Shown: in pieces, positions 5,484-11,122 of the stretch
Layout: every line of letters starts with the position of its first letter
How positions within the stretch are numbered: the stretch's first letter is position 1
Assembly (NCBI GenBank): GCA_043745485.1
Contig: JAYTSU010000041.1
Span: 1 to 12,756, forward strand
Direction of reading: 5' to 3'
DNA: 12,756 bases
DNA from: RYN-417 sp043745485
GTDB lineage: Bacteria; Patescibacteriota; Saccharimonadia; Saccharimonadales; JACDBH01
The notes under the pieces: model-generated
The model's input: only the letters and a program-made list of their open reading frames with translations
Told to the model about the DNA's origin: nothing
The model's database searches: none
Position numbers and translations under genes: made by a program

Positions 5484-5978
5484 ATGAGCAGCATTGACCA
5501 ACAGTTCATCGAATATATAGTAAAATCTTTAGTCGGCAATCCAGATGAGGTCAAAATAGACCGACGAATTGACGAAAAAGGTGTGCTTTTAGAATTAACC
5601 GTTGATCCCGAAGATCTTGGCCGAGTTATTGGTAAGCGGGGTGCAACAGCTCAGTCACTCCGAACTTTGCTCCGTGCGCTTGGCACCAAAAACGAAGCGC
5701 GTTATAACTTAAAAATTATTGACAATGGCGAACCACGACCACCGCGTGATGACTCTGGCAGCTCCACAGACGATAGTCATGCAGCTGTTTCGGATGATGA
5801 TAATACGCACTCATCGTCAGATAATACAACCGATTCATGGTCTACGCAGTCCGCTACAAAGACTAGCGTGAGCGACGACCTTGACCTTGACGATGATGAC
5901 CGGGACGACAAAGCAAGCAGTGACAAGCTCACTAAAACTCGCGAAGAACTGAACGACCTAGACGATTTAGATATTTAA
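5484..5978 (+). CDS. khpA: KhpA-type KH-domain RNA-binding protein with long acidic tail
   Basis: 164 aa. Residues 1-80 are a single KH domain of the KhpA (YlqC) type: FIEYIVKSLVGNPDEV start, LELTVDPEDLGRVIGKRGATAQSLRTLLRA with the GxxG loop GKRG at 50-53. KhpA partners KhpB and binds RNA in Gram-positive bacteria; its usual place is directly after rpsP, as here. The family is normally about 75-80 aa. This one adds about 84 residues of Asp/Ser/Thr-rich, predicted disordered sequence ending in DLDLDDDDRDD and LNDLDDLDI. The ATG at 5484 is chosen over upstream TTG because of GAGGGGAG 8 nt upstream. The TAA stop overlaps the TAA of the opposing gene in a shared TTAA. Confidence 0.92.
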   Translation: MSSIDQQFIEYIVKSLVGNPDEVKIDRRIDEKGVLLELTVDPEDLGRVIGKRGATAQSLRTLLRALGTKNEARYNLKIIDNGEPRPPRDDSGSSTDDSHAAVSDDDNTHSSSDNTTDSWSTQSATKTSVSDDLDLDDDDRDDKASSDKLTKTREELNDLDDLDI

Positions 5979-6406
5979 TCTTTATCATCGTTTTTGCCGC
6001 CTTGAATAAGTTTAAATTTACGTTTTTTATTGTTACGTGAAGCTGAGGCATAACGGGCCGCATTTATCGCACTCATTTCTGTAAATGTATCCTTAATGCT
6101 GTCGAGTAACATAGAGTCTTTCTCAGCGTCTTTCTCAGCCAAGCTCGTACCTTCTTGGATTGCATAAGCAAACATTTCAACCATTGATTTAGTGTAAGGG
6201 ATCGAAATACTTGGTACATTGTTTTGTAGGTCTTTAATGTGTTGGTTTAAGTCTGTGCTTAGTGGAACCATCCCCTCGACTCTTAATCTGAGAAGTTCAA
6301 TATAATTAGTAAAGCCAGGATGCTGTCGTTCCACAATTGTTGAGCCAAATAAGGCATACTGTATATCTTTTGGAGAAAGTAAAATGTTCATGCCTTGAAT
6401 TTCCAT
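5975..6406 (-). CDS. Orphan 143-aa protein between khpA and trmD
   Basis: I do not recognise a family. The N-terminal half (MEIQGMNILLSPKDIQYALFG...) is mixed and probably globular. The middle (YTKSMVEMFAYAIQEGTSLAEKDAEKDSMLLDSI) looks helical. The C-terminus is basic, then acidic (NNKKRKFKLIQGGKNDDKD). There is no signal peptide and no membrane segment. The start at 6406 is favoured by a promoter ending 8 nt upstream; Met6 (6391) is an alternative. It interrupts the khpA-trmD order on the opposite strand, in the place where rimM is usually found, but it shows no RimM-like PRC-barrel pattern that I can see. It shares a 4-nt stop overlap with khpA and a 25-nt divergent start region with trmD. 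Confidence 0.8.
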   Translation of the reverse strand: MEIQGMNILLSPKDIQYALFGSTIVERQHPGFTNYIELLRLRVEGMVPLSTDLNQHIKDLQNNVPSISIPYTKSMVEMFAYAIQEGTSLAEKDAEKDSMLLDSIKDTFTEMSAINAARYASASRNNKKRKFKLIQGGKNDDKD

Positions 6407-6424
6407 AGAAAAATATGATATAAT
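6395..6424 (+). promoter_or_regulatory. trmD promoter, leaderless geometry
   Basis: TTGAAT (6395-6400), 18-nt spacer, TATAAT (6419-6424), then 7 nt to the ATG at 6432. The expected start is at or next to the first codon. The -35 lies inside the opposing gene's first codons. Confidence 0.75.
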
Positions 6425-6443
6425 AAATCTAATGAAAATTCAA
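6415..6443 (-). promoter_or_regulatory. Promoter of the 143-aa gene, overlapping the trmD promoter
   Basis: Reverse strand: TTGAAT (6443-6438), 17-nt spacer, TATCAT (6420-6415), 8 nt to the ATG at 6406. Its -10 shares two bases with the trmD -10, and its -35 lies inside the first trmD codons. Confidence 0.65.
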
Positions 6444-7073
6444 GTAATAACATTATTTCCGGAGATGTTCACAGGTGTTTTGGGAGCCAGCATGCTCTGG
6501 AAGGCCCAGGACCGTGGGATAGTGGAATACAGCACAATTGATTTACGGACGTTTGGGCTAGGTTCAAGGCGTACAGTGGACGACACGCCATATGGCGGCG
6601 GTGATGGTATGTTGCTTAAACCTGAGCCTGTTATTGCCGCGATAGAAGCGGCAAAAAAGAATGACACAGAGGCTTTAGTTTTACTACCTACACCACGAGG
6701 CAAAATCTATAAGCAATCTGACGCTAAGCGCTTAGCTGCCGATATGCGTGGCATGATCATTGTCTGCGCACGTTATGAGGGTTATGACGAGCGCATTACC
6801 TCATGGGTAGACGAGCAAATTTGCGTAGGTAATTATGTGCTTACCGGAGGCGAGCTGCCGGCTATGACCATAATTGACAGCGTTGTACGGCTTTTGCCTG
6901 GCGTGTTAGGTGGAGAACATTCGGCCGAAATTGAATCATTTCAAGAAGATGATAAAACAATTGAATACCCGCAGTATACGCGCCCCGTCGAATTTAGAGG
7001 TATGAGAGTGCCAGAAGTTTTACAAAATGGCAATCACGGCGAAATTGCTAAATGGCGAAATAGCCAAGGCTAG
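6432..7073 (+). CDS. trmD: tRNA (guanine-N1-)-methyltransferase TrmD, short form
   Basis: 213-aa SPOUT-class enzyme that makes m1G37 in tRNA using S-adenosylmethionine. Family motifs are clear: ITLFPEMF start, TVDDTPYGGGDGM (48-60), CARYEGYDER (112-121), NYVLTGGELPA (134-144, the trefoil-knot SAM site) and YPQYTRP (179-185). Arg153 matches E. coli Arg154. The residue aligned with the E. coli general base Asp169 is Glu168 (EIESF instead of TEDSF; an ungapped alignment from PGVLG). The protein ends at NHGEIAKWRNSQG, about 40 residues earlier than E. coli TrmD (255 aa), so most of the C-terminal helical tail is missing. No Shine-Dalgarno site precedes the ATG; a promoter -10 ends 7 nt upstream. 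The TAG stop is shared in CTAG with the opposing gene. Confidence 0.96.
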   Translation: MKIQVITLFPEMFTGVLGASMLWKAQDRGIVEYSTIDLRTFGLGSRRTVDDTPYGGGDGMLLKPEPVIAAIEAAKKNDTEALVLLPTPRGKIYKQSDAKRLAADMRGMIIVCARYEGYDERITSWVDEQICVGNYVLTGGELPAMTIIDSVVRLLPGVLGGEHSAEIESFQEDDKTIEYPQYTRPVEFRGMRVPEVLQNGNHGEIAKWRNSQG

Positions 7074-7720
7074 CCTAAAATATTCACTGCCCGTGCAGCT
7101 ACAAGTGCTACGGTTACTAATGAGGTAAGAGACTGCAAGGTCATCAACAATTTAGCTCGGTGGGTGAGGGGCAGCGTGTCGGTTGGGCTAAAAGCAGTAG
7201 CGTTGGTAACTGAAATATAGAAGTAGTCAAAAAACGTCGGGTTCCATGAGCCTGCTTGCTTAAGACCCATTTGCGGGAATAAGAAATCAATTGGTTTAAC
7301 TGCCGCCGATTGGCCTTGTACGCCGTTGCTATCCAGCTCCCAGTACCACAGCCCAAAAATGATGATGTTAGTTAGGTAAATAGCCAGGCCAGACACAATA
7401 AGCTGTCGGCCCGTAACGCCACTTTTAGTAAGCAAGCTGTCTATAACCAAAACCAAAGAAGTAACGTTGGAGAGTGAAATAATAGCAATTAATGTTACAG
7501 CTAGTGTGCGGCGGACACGGAAAGATATGTCTTTTTTAAAGGGGCCAAAAACGGCAAGGGCTATGAGCAGCAAGACTTCAAGGCCCACAATAAAGTAACG
7601 CGGTCCAACGACAAGCTTATTGCTTAAGAGTAACTGTAGGAAAATAGCTGCCAGAACAGCTAGTTGTACATGCCAAATAGGCTCTTTTTTTTCGAGGTGA
7701 TTCATTATTGCGAGTTTCAT
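7070..7720 (-). CDS. Multi-pass membrane protein with K+-channel-like C-terminal module
   Basis: 216 aa. Hydrophobic segments at about 16-33, 42-60, 72-94, 105-125 and 189-212, with a shorter one at 163-176. The C-terminal part (FFDYFYISVTNATAFSPTDTLPLTHRAK, then a helix ending VALVAARAVNIL) follows the pore helix, filter loop, inner helix layout of two-helix K+ channels, in which the loop would read TTVGYGDITP. Here it reads ATAFSPTDTLP, so the GYGD filter is absent. From memory this resembles a widespread uncharacterised membrane family. Function unknown; a channel-derived fold is inference. Start 7720 is used; Met6 (7705) is possible. TATAAA lies 5 nt before the 7720 ATG with a poor -35. 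The TAG stop overlaps the trmD stop. Confidence 0.85.
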   Translation of the reverse strand: MKLAIMNHLEKKEPIWHVQLAVLAAIFLQLLLSNKLVVGPRYFIVGLEVLLLIALAVFGPFKKDISFRVRRTLAVTLIAIISLSNVTSLVLVIDSLLTKSGVTGRQLIVSGLAIYLTNIIIFGLWYWELDSNGVQGQSAAVKPIDFLFPQMGLKQAGSWNPTFFDYFYISVTNATAFSPTDTLPLTHRAKLLMTLQSLTSLVTVALVAARAVNILG

Positions 7721-7873
7721 TACTTTTTATAGTAATACAAACGTGCTAACAATGCATGAAAACTATGTGTATGACCTCATTTTGTGTTCTTGAAATTATG
7801 TAGAACTTTTATTTCGAGATAATTTAGACACTACATTGGTCTTACTAACATTGCATTTATAGATATGAATTAT

Positions 7874-8047
7874 CTATAAAGTAACATGCAAGCTGACGCC
7901 AATCAGCAGTAACGGCCATAACAATACTGCTAATAATGCCGATAGGATATTGGATACGCTGTTAAGGCTGGAAAGGTAGCCATGCGTACTAGCCATAAAA
8001 ATTCCTATAATTATGTAAATGATTCCACCCCATGAATAACGTTTCAT
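7874..8047 (-). CDS. Small two-helix membrane protein (57 aa)
   Basis: Begins MKRYSWGGIIYIIIGIF and ends LLWPLLLIGVSLHVTL. Two membrane segments (about 7-22 and 33-53) flank a short loop, THGYLSSLNSVS. The motif WPLLLIGVSLHV looks familiar from short CPR/Actinobacteria membrane proteins, but no function is known to me. Start 8047 is preceded by AAGAAAGAGAA, a weak ribosome-binding site. It begins 15 nt after the stop of the reverse-strand YkvA-like gene, so the two probably form a small operon. Stop is TAG. Confidence 0.65.
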   Translation of the reverse strand: MKRYSWGGIIYIIIGIFMASTHGYLSSLNSVSNILSALLAVLLWPLLLIGVSLHVTL

Positions 8048-8062
8048 GTATTCTCTTTCTTA

Positions 8063-8320
8063 TTATTTTCTATATTTTCGCACAGCTACTACGGTTTTAA
8101 AAGCAACAAAGAGTGCAATACTTATGCCCCCAAAATCTACTATTTCTCCAACAACAGGGATTAAGGTTGCAGCAACTAACTCTGGCGTCCCTAGTAGTAA
8201 TAGTACCGGCGCAATTTTAAGTAAAAACGTCTCATCTTTACTGCGCAGAAATGCCATATAGGCATACATCCACCCTTGTTTTGCTCTGGGTCCATATGCC
8301 AATGTAGGTGTATATTTCAT
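8063..8320 (-). CDS. Small membrane protein, YkvA/DUF1232-like
   Basis: 85 aa from the start used here. A cationic N-terminus (MKYTPTLAYGPRAKQG) is followed by an amphipathic stretch and a hydrophobic region TPELVAATLIPVVGEIVDFGGISIALFVAFKTVVAVRKYR. That arrangement (helix, PxxGxxxD turn, helix, basic end) resembles DUF1232/YkvA proteins, whose motif is SPIDLIPDFIPVLGYLDD. The resemblance is moderate and the role is unknown. The frame is open to an ATG at 8374 (103 aa). I prefer 8320 because TATACT lies exactly 7 nt upstream, the spacing seen before other genes here, but 8374 cannot be excluded. It is followed by the 57-aa membrane protein gene. Confidence 0.7.
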   Translation of the reverse strand: MKYTPTLAYGPRAKQGWMYAYMAFLRSKDETFLLKIAPVLLLLGTPELVAATLIPVVGEIVDFGGISIALFVAFKTVVAVRKYRK

Positions 8321-8327
8321 GTTTATT

Positions 8328-8333
8328 AGTATA
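8328..8333 (-). promoter_or_regulatory. -10 box before the YkvA-like gene
   Basis: TATACT on the reverse strand followed by 7 nt and ATG (8320). No clear -35 is seen at 16-18 nt. Support comes mainly from the repeated geometry across the window. Confidence 0.4.
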
Positions 8334-8499
8334 TCTTTGGCTACGGTTTGTCGTATGTCATATATCTCACACATAACTGTTAAGAGTATCTAAACATCTT
8401 AATGAAATTGAACAAAATACTTACTACTTAAAAGCATAAAAGTCCAAAATATGTAAACTTTGTTAAATCCCGCGTTCTATATATTAATTACTCTCAGTT

Positions 8500-9273
8500 A
8501 TGTATTCTAATAAAATGTTGTTGCATTACACAGACAGTGGCAGCGGTGATCCGATTGTACTACTCCATGGGATAGCGGCATCAGGCAGGTACTGGGACAG
8601 CTTTAAGATGCATATTATTAATAAAAGGCTTATAGCTCTTGATCTTTTGGGTTTTGGACTATCTCCGATGCCTAAGTCATCCGCCTATACGTACGAAACT
8701 CACATCAAAAGCATTGTTGAGACACTTGATTCCCTAAACCTGAAACAGACAACAATTATTGGGCATTCAATGGGTGCGTTATTGGCTTTAAGACTTGCCA
8801 CTACACATCCTGAAAGAGTTAAGAAGCTAGTACTAATTGGGATGCCGATATATGCAGACGCTGCTAGTGCTCGTAAAGATATAACTAAGTCAAAGGTGCT
8901 GAATAAGCTCGCATTTTATGGACCGACGTCTCATATTTTATGCACAGTATGGTGTGGGATTCTGCGTCCAGTGAGTAAAAGATTAGCTCCATATTACCTT
9001 AATAATCTCTCCAAAACTGTCGCTCAAGACAGCGTTCTACACACTTGGCAATCATATTCCCAGTCTATGCATAATGTCATTGAGAACCAGTGCGTAGTCA
9101 AAGATTTTACAAAATTACACATGCCAGTCACGCTTATCTATGGCAATAAAGATGTGCCATATGGCTTTGACAAACTCGATATTTTACGCAGTTTTAAAAA
9201 TATCAGTATTTTGGAAGGCTCTCATCAGATTATTTATGAACAACCGTCTGAAGTTGCACGACTTATAGAATAG
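8500..9273 (+). CDS. Alpha/beta-hydrolase fold protein
   Basis: 257 aa, cytoplasmic (no signal peptide). The complete hydrolase pattern is visible: LLHG oxyanion motif (21-24), DLLGFGLS (48-55), the nucleophile elbow GHSMG with Ser90, a lid-like insert (about 125-190), the acid Asp218 in YGNKDVP, and His242 in EGSHQ. The catalytic triad is intact. The substrate is unknown; esterase/lipase or C-C hydrolase activities are all possible. The start at 8500 is taken as the first ATG (Met6 is an alternative). No Shine-Dalgarno site is seen. A weak TTGTTA-N16-TATTAA promoter (8460-8487) would place transcription start within about 6 nt of the ATG. The 125-bp gap to the upstream reverse gene is a divergent promoter region. 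Stop is TAG. Confidence 0.92.
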   Translation: MYSNKMLLHYTDSGSGDPIVLLHGIAASGRYWDSFKMHIINKRLIALDLLGFGLSPMPKSSAYTYETHIKSIVETLDSLNLKQTTIIGHSMGALLALRLATTHPERVKKLVLIGMPIYADAASARKDITKSKVLNKLAFYGPTSHILCTVWCGILRPVSKRLAPYYLNNLSKTVAQDSVLHTWQSYSQSMHNVIENQCVVKDFTKLHMPVTLIYGNKDVPYGFDKLDILRSFKNISILEGSHQIIYEQPSEVARLIE

Positions 9274-9311
9274 ATCAGCTCAGTTTTTATAAACTTCTGC
9301 AGACATACGTT

Positions 9312-9317
9312 TATACT
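9312..9317 (+). promoter_or_regulatory. -10 box of the CDF transporter gene, leaderless geometry
   Basis: TATACT followed by 6 nt and ATG (9324), so the expected start coincides with the first codon. The -35 region is AT-rich but shows no consensus. Confidence 0.5.
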
Positions 9318-9323
9318 AAAGTT

Positions 9324-9938
9324 ATGAGTCAGCAAAAGCGATTAGCCCTACTCCTCGCTATAAATGTGTTAATGATTAGCGGCTTGGTATTTGTTGGAGT
9401 AACCGCACATTCTTTAGGCGTTTTAGCAGCTGGCGGAGACTTTATAGCAGATTCTTTTGCTATTATTCTTGGCCTCCTGGCTGTCTATCTGCGAGACAAA
9501 CACGGAAAACATCAAGCACCAACGTACGTTGCCCTTATTAACGGGATACTGCTTTTAGGTATTACCATCGTGGTATTAATTCAAGCGATACATCGTTTAT
9601 TAACGGCCACTCCAGAAGTGCATGGCTTACCAGTCTTGATTGTGTCTAGCATTTCAACTTTGGCAATGGTCATTGGTGTATTTTTACTAGGACGTGGTGC
9701 AGGAAATGAGGATTTGCATATGCGCTCAGTATTTTTGGACACAGTATCTGACGGACTTTCGGCTGCAAGTGTTGCAATTGTCGGAGGAATAATTTTTTTT
9801 CGCCATGGTCTATATTGGTTAGATTCCGCAGCAGCAATAATTATAAGTTTAGTTATTGGGTATGGTGCTATACATCTGCTCGTTAGCGTCTATAAGGCGC
9901 TGCGTTTAGGTATACCCGTTGATACAAAAGAAGATTAG
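9324..9938 (+). CDS. Cation diffusion facilitator (CDF) transporter, membrane domain only
   Basis: 204 aa with six membrane segments (about 7-26, 32-53, 67-90, 102-123, 145-161, 166-190). TM2 carries HSLGVLAAGGDFIADSFA, the CDF signature with Asp39 and Asp43. TM5 carries FLDTVSDGLSA with Asp139 and Asp143. CDF exporters move divalent metal out of the cytoplasm by proton antiport. The quartet here is D/D/D/D instead of the DDHD or HDHD of Zn2+ types; all-Asp sites are associated with Mn2+-type CDFs, so Mn2+ is a reasonable guess. The protein stops just after TM6 (VDTKED): the cytoplasmic ferredoxin-like domain of the usual 280-300-aa members is absent. The frame ends cleanly, with no sign of a frameshift. 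Stop is TAG. Confidence 0.9.
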   Translation: MSQQKRLALLLAINVLMISGLVFVGVTAHSLGVLAAGGDFIADSFAIILGLLAVYLRDKHGKHQAPTYVALINGILLLGITIVVLIQAIHRLLTATPEVHGLPVLIVSSISTLAMVIGVFLLGRGAGNEDLHMRSVFLDTVSDGLSAASVAIVGGIIFFRHGLYWLDSAAAIIISLVIGYGAIHLLVSVYKALRLGIPVDTKED

Positions 9939-9993
9939 GGTTTCTAGTATGACACCCGTGATTCCATAAGTTTACTTGGCTTATAATCAACCA

Positions 9994-10028
9994 TTTTACA
10001 ATTATCAGAGTTGGCAAAATTGTATAAA
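9994..10028. repeat. Imperfect palindrome upstream of the YegP-like gene
   Basis: TACAATT (9997-10003) pairs with AATTGTA (10018-10024) around 14 nt, and flanking TTT/AAA extends the match with one bulge. It lies just upstream of and touching the promoter region. It could be an operator or an AU-rich 3' hairpin of the CDF transcript; no T tract follows. Confidence 0.35.
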
Positions 10029-10030
10029 CC

Positions 10031-10058
10031 TTCAATTAGTACCATTCTCTGCTAGAAT
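10031..10058 (+). promoter_or_regulatory. Promoter of the YegP-like/Excalibur operon
   Basis: TTCAAT (10031-10036), 16-nt spacer, TAGAAT (10053-10058) preceded by TGC (extended -10). The expected start near 10065 leaves a short leader with AAGGGAG. Confidence 0.6.
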
Positions 10059-10084
10059 GAAGATACAACTAAGGGAGCATGTAT

Positions 10085-10408
10085 ATGGGAAAATTCAAGT
10101 TAACACAAAAAGGTTCTCAGTGGCATTTTAACTTGCTAGCGGGAAACCACGAACCAATTTTGCATAGTGAAGTTTATGAAACCAAGGCTGCTGCCCAAAA
10201 TGGGATTGAATCAGTCCGCAAAAATAGTGCGCGTGATGGTGCATTTGAAGTAAAGACGGCAAAAAATGGCCAACATTACTTTGTACTAAAGTCTACGAAT
10301 GGTCAGGTTGTTGGCCAGAGTGAAATGTATCCCGCACTAGCAACCGCTGATAAGGGCATTGAATCAGTCAAAAAGAACGCTATAGATGCAGAAGTTGTGG
10401 AAGCATAA
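10085..10408 (+). CDS. YegP-like protein with two DUF1508 repeats
   Basis: 107 aa made of two copies of the DUF1508 (YegP) unit: residues 1-48 ending NGIESVRKNS and about 51-99 ending KGIESVKKNA, offset by 51 residues. Each has the beta-rich FxLxxxNGxxxxxSExY pattern followed by a short helix. The family is common in bacteria, small and cytoplasmic, with no firm function known to me. Start 10085 is chosen because AAGGGAG (10071-10077) is 7 nt upstream; the in-frame ATG at 10079 would be only 1 nt from it. It is followed after 10 nt by the Excalibur protein, so the two form an operon. Confidence 0.9.
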   Translation: MGKFKLTQKGSQWHFNLLAGNHEPILHSEVYETKAAAQNGIESVRKNSARDGAFEVKTAKNGQHYFVLKSTNGQVVGQSEMYPALATADKGIESVKKNAIDAEVVEA

Positions 10409-10418
10409 AAGGCACTAT

Positions 10419-11078
10419 ATGACACAATCAAACTCGACACGTAAAAAGGCCGTTACGGCCGCCAAATCTGAAACTTTATCACCAAAAACAGACACAGTTG
10501 AATCCACTAAAATAGCTGCTGAGCGTGACAAAATTGCTCATGCGGGTGCTTTTCAGCGCGGTGCGACCTGGATTTTAGCCAGGTTCCCATTAACCAAAAA
10601 CAAATACCAGAATTGGACTTCAGGTAGGCGTATTTTAGTTGGCTATATTTTGTGGTTTATTTTGTTGCCAATTATCCCAATTGCTGGCGCCATCATTTGG
10701 TTTTTGCACGATCCGGAAGGTTTTAAGAAAAGCCCATGGGCTAAAGGGCTGCTTGCACTTGTGATTTTATGGGCAGGAGCTTTTGGTGTTGTTGCTACCT
10801 CTCCTGCACAGCTTGACCAAAATGGTAAATACTCTCCCGTACAGACGGTACCAAACGGCGAGACAGCCGGCTCAGTAACCCAAAAACCTGCATCCGCTGC
10901 CACTGAAGAATCCAAGCAAAAGGTGGCCAAACAGACGGCTAGTAAGCCTAGCACTGGGCGTACATTTCAAAATTGTACTGAGGCTTTTGACGCCGGAGTC
11001 TTTGACATTAAGCGTTCAGATAGCGCCTATCAGAGTAAGCTCGACCGCGACAGTGATGGCATAGCCTGCGAACGGTAA
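10419..11078 (+). CDS. Membrane protein with C-terminal Excalibur (Ca2+-binding) domain
   Basis: 219 aa. Residues 1-70 are polar and basic (cytoplasmic side). Membrane segments at about 72-96 and 108-127 flank a short loop. A Pro/Thr/Lys/Ser-rich linker follows (128-180), then a C-terminal Excalibur domain (182-219) with FQNCTEAFDAG and the EF-hand-like loop DRDSDGIACE. The two Cys residues are the typical disulfide pair. The domain occurs on surface proteins of Gram-positive bacteria, so placement outside the membrane is likely. The start at 10419 follows AAAAGG by 6 nt, and the gap to the YegP-like stop is 10 nt, which implies coexpression. The role is unknown; surface calcium-dependent binding is inferred from the domain only. 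Stop is TAA. Confidence 0.9.
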   Translation: MTQSNSTRKKAVTAAKSETLSPKTDTVESTKIAAERDKIAHAGAFQRGATWILARFPLTKNKYQNWTSGRRILVGYILWFILLPIIPIAGAIIWFLHDPEGFKKSPWAKGLLALVILWAGAFGVVATSPAQLDQNGKYSPVQTVPNGETAGSVTQKPASAATEESKQKVAKQTASKPSTGRTFQNCTEAFDAGVFDIKRSDSAYQSKLDRDSDGIACER

Positions 11079-11108
11079 ATTTAGCAATAGTAGTACCAGC
11101 TCTTGCTC

Positions 11109-11114
11109 TATAAT
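11109..11114 (+). promoter_or_regulatory. -10 box of the DUF6869-like gene, leaderless geometry
   Basis: TATAAT followed by 8 nt and ATG (11123). The expected start near 11121 puts the ATG at about the third base. The -35 is weak. A 5-bp AGCAA/TTGCT stem spans 11083-11107 just upstream. Confidence 0.55.
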
Positions 11115-11122
11115 GAACTATT

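Noticed and set aside
5955..5993. Possible khpA terminator (ACGAT/ATCGT and AGAT/ATCT stems, then TTTT)
   Set aside because: The stem is short, AU-rich and interrupted by an uneven internal loop; too weak to annotate.
5975..6406. The 143-aa orphan as a diverged RimM
   Set aside because: It is on the opposite strand, and no RimM-like beta-barrel or PRC-barrel signature is visible.
7030..7048. Possible reverse-strand terminator inside trmD (GCAAT/ATTGC, then CATTTT)
   Set aside because: It has only five base pairs and a broken T tract, much weaker than the LysM terminator.
7744..7858. Near-repeat CTAACAATGCAT / CTAACATTGCAT in the intergenic region
   Set aside because: Short, AT-rich and imperfect; compatible with chance, and no motif assignment is possible.
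8046..8261. Forward frame of 71 codons opposite the YkvA-like gene
   Set aside because: The reverse-strand frame has the membrane-protein pattern and operon context; the forward frame is low-complexity Ser/Thr with no start signals.
10643..10954. Reverse-strand frame of 103 codons inside the Excalibur gene
   Set aside because: It is antisense to well-supported membrane helices and linker, and its hydrophobicity follows from complementing them.
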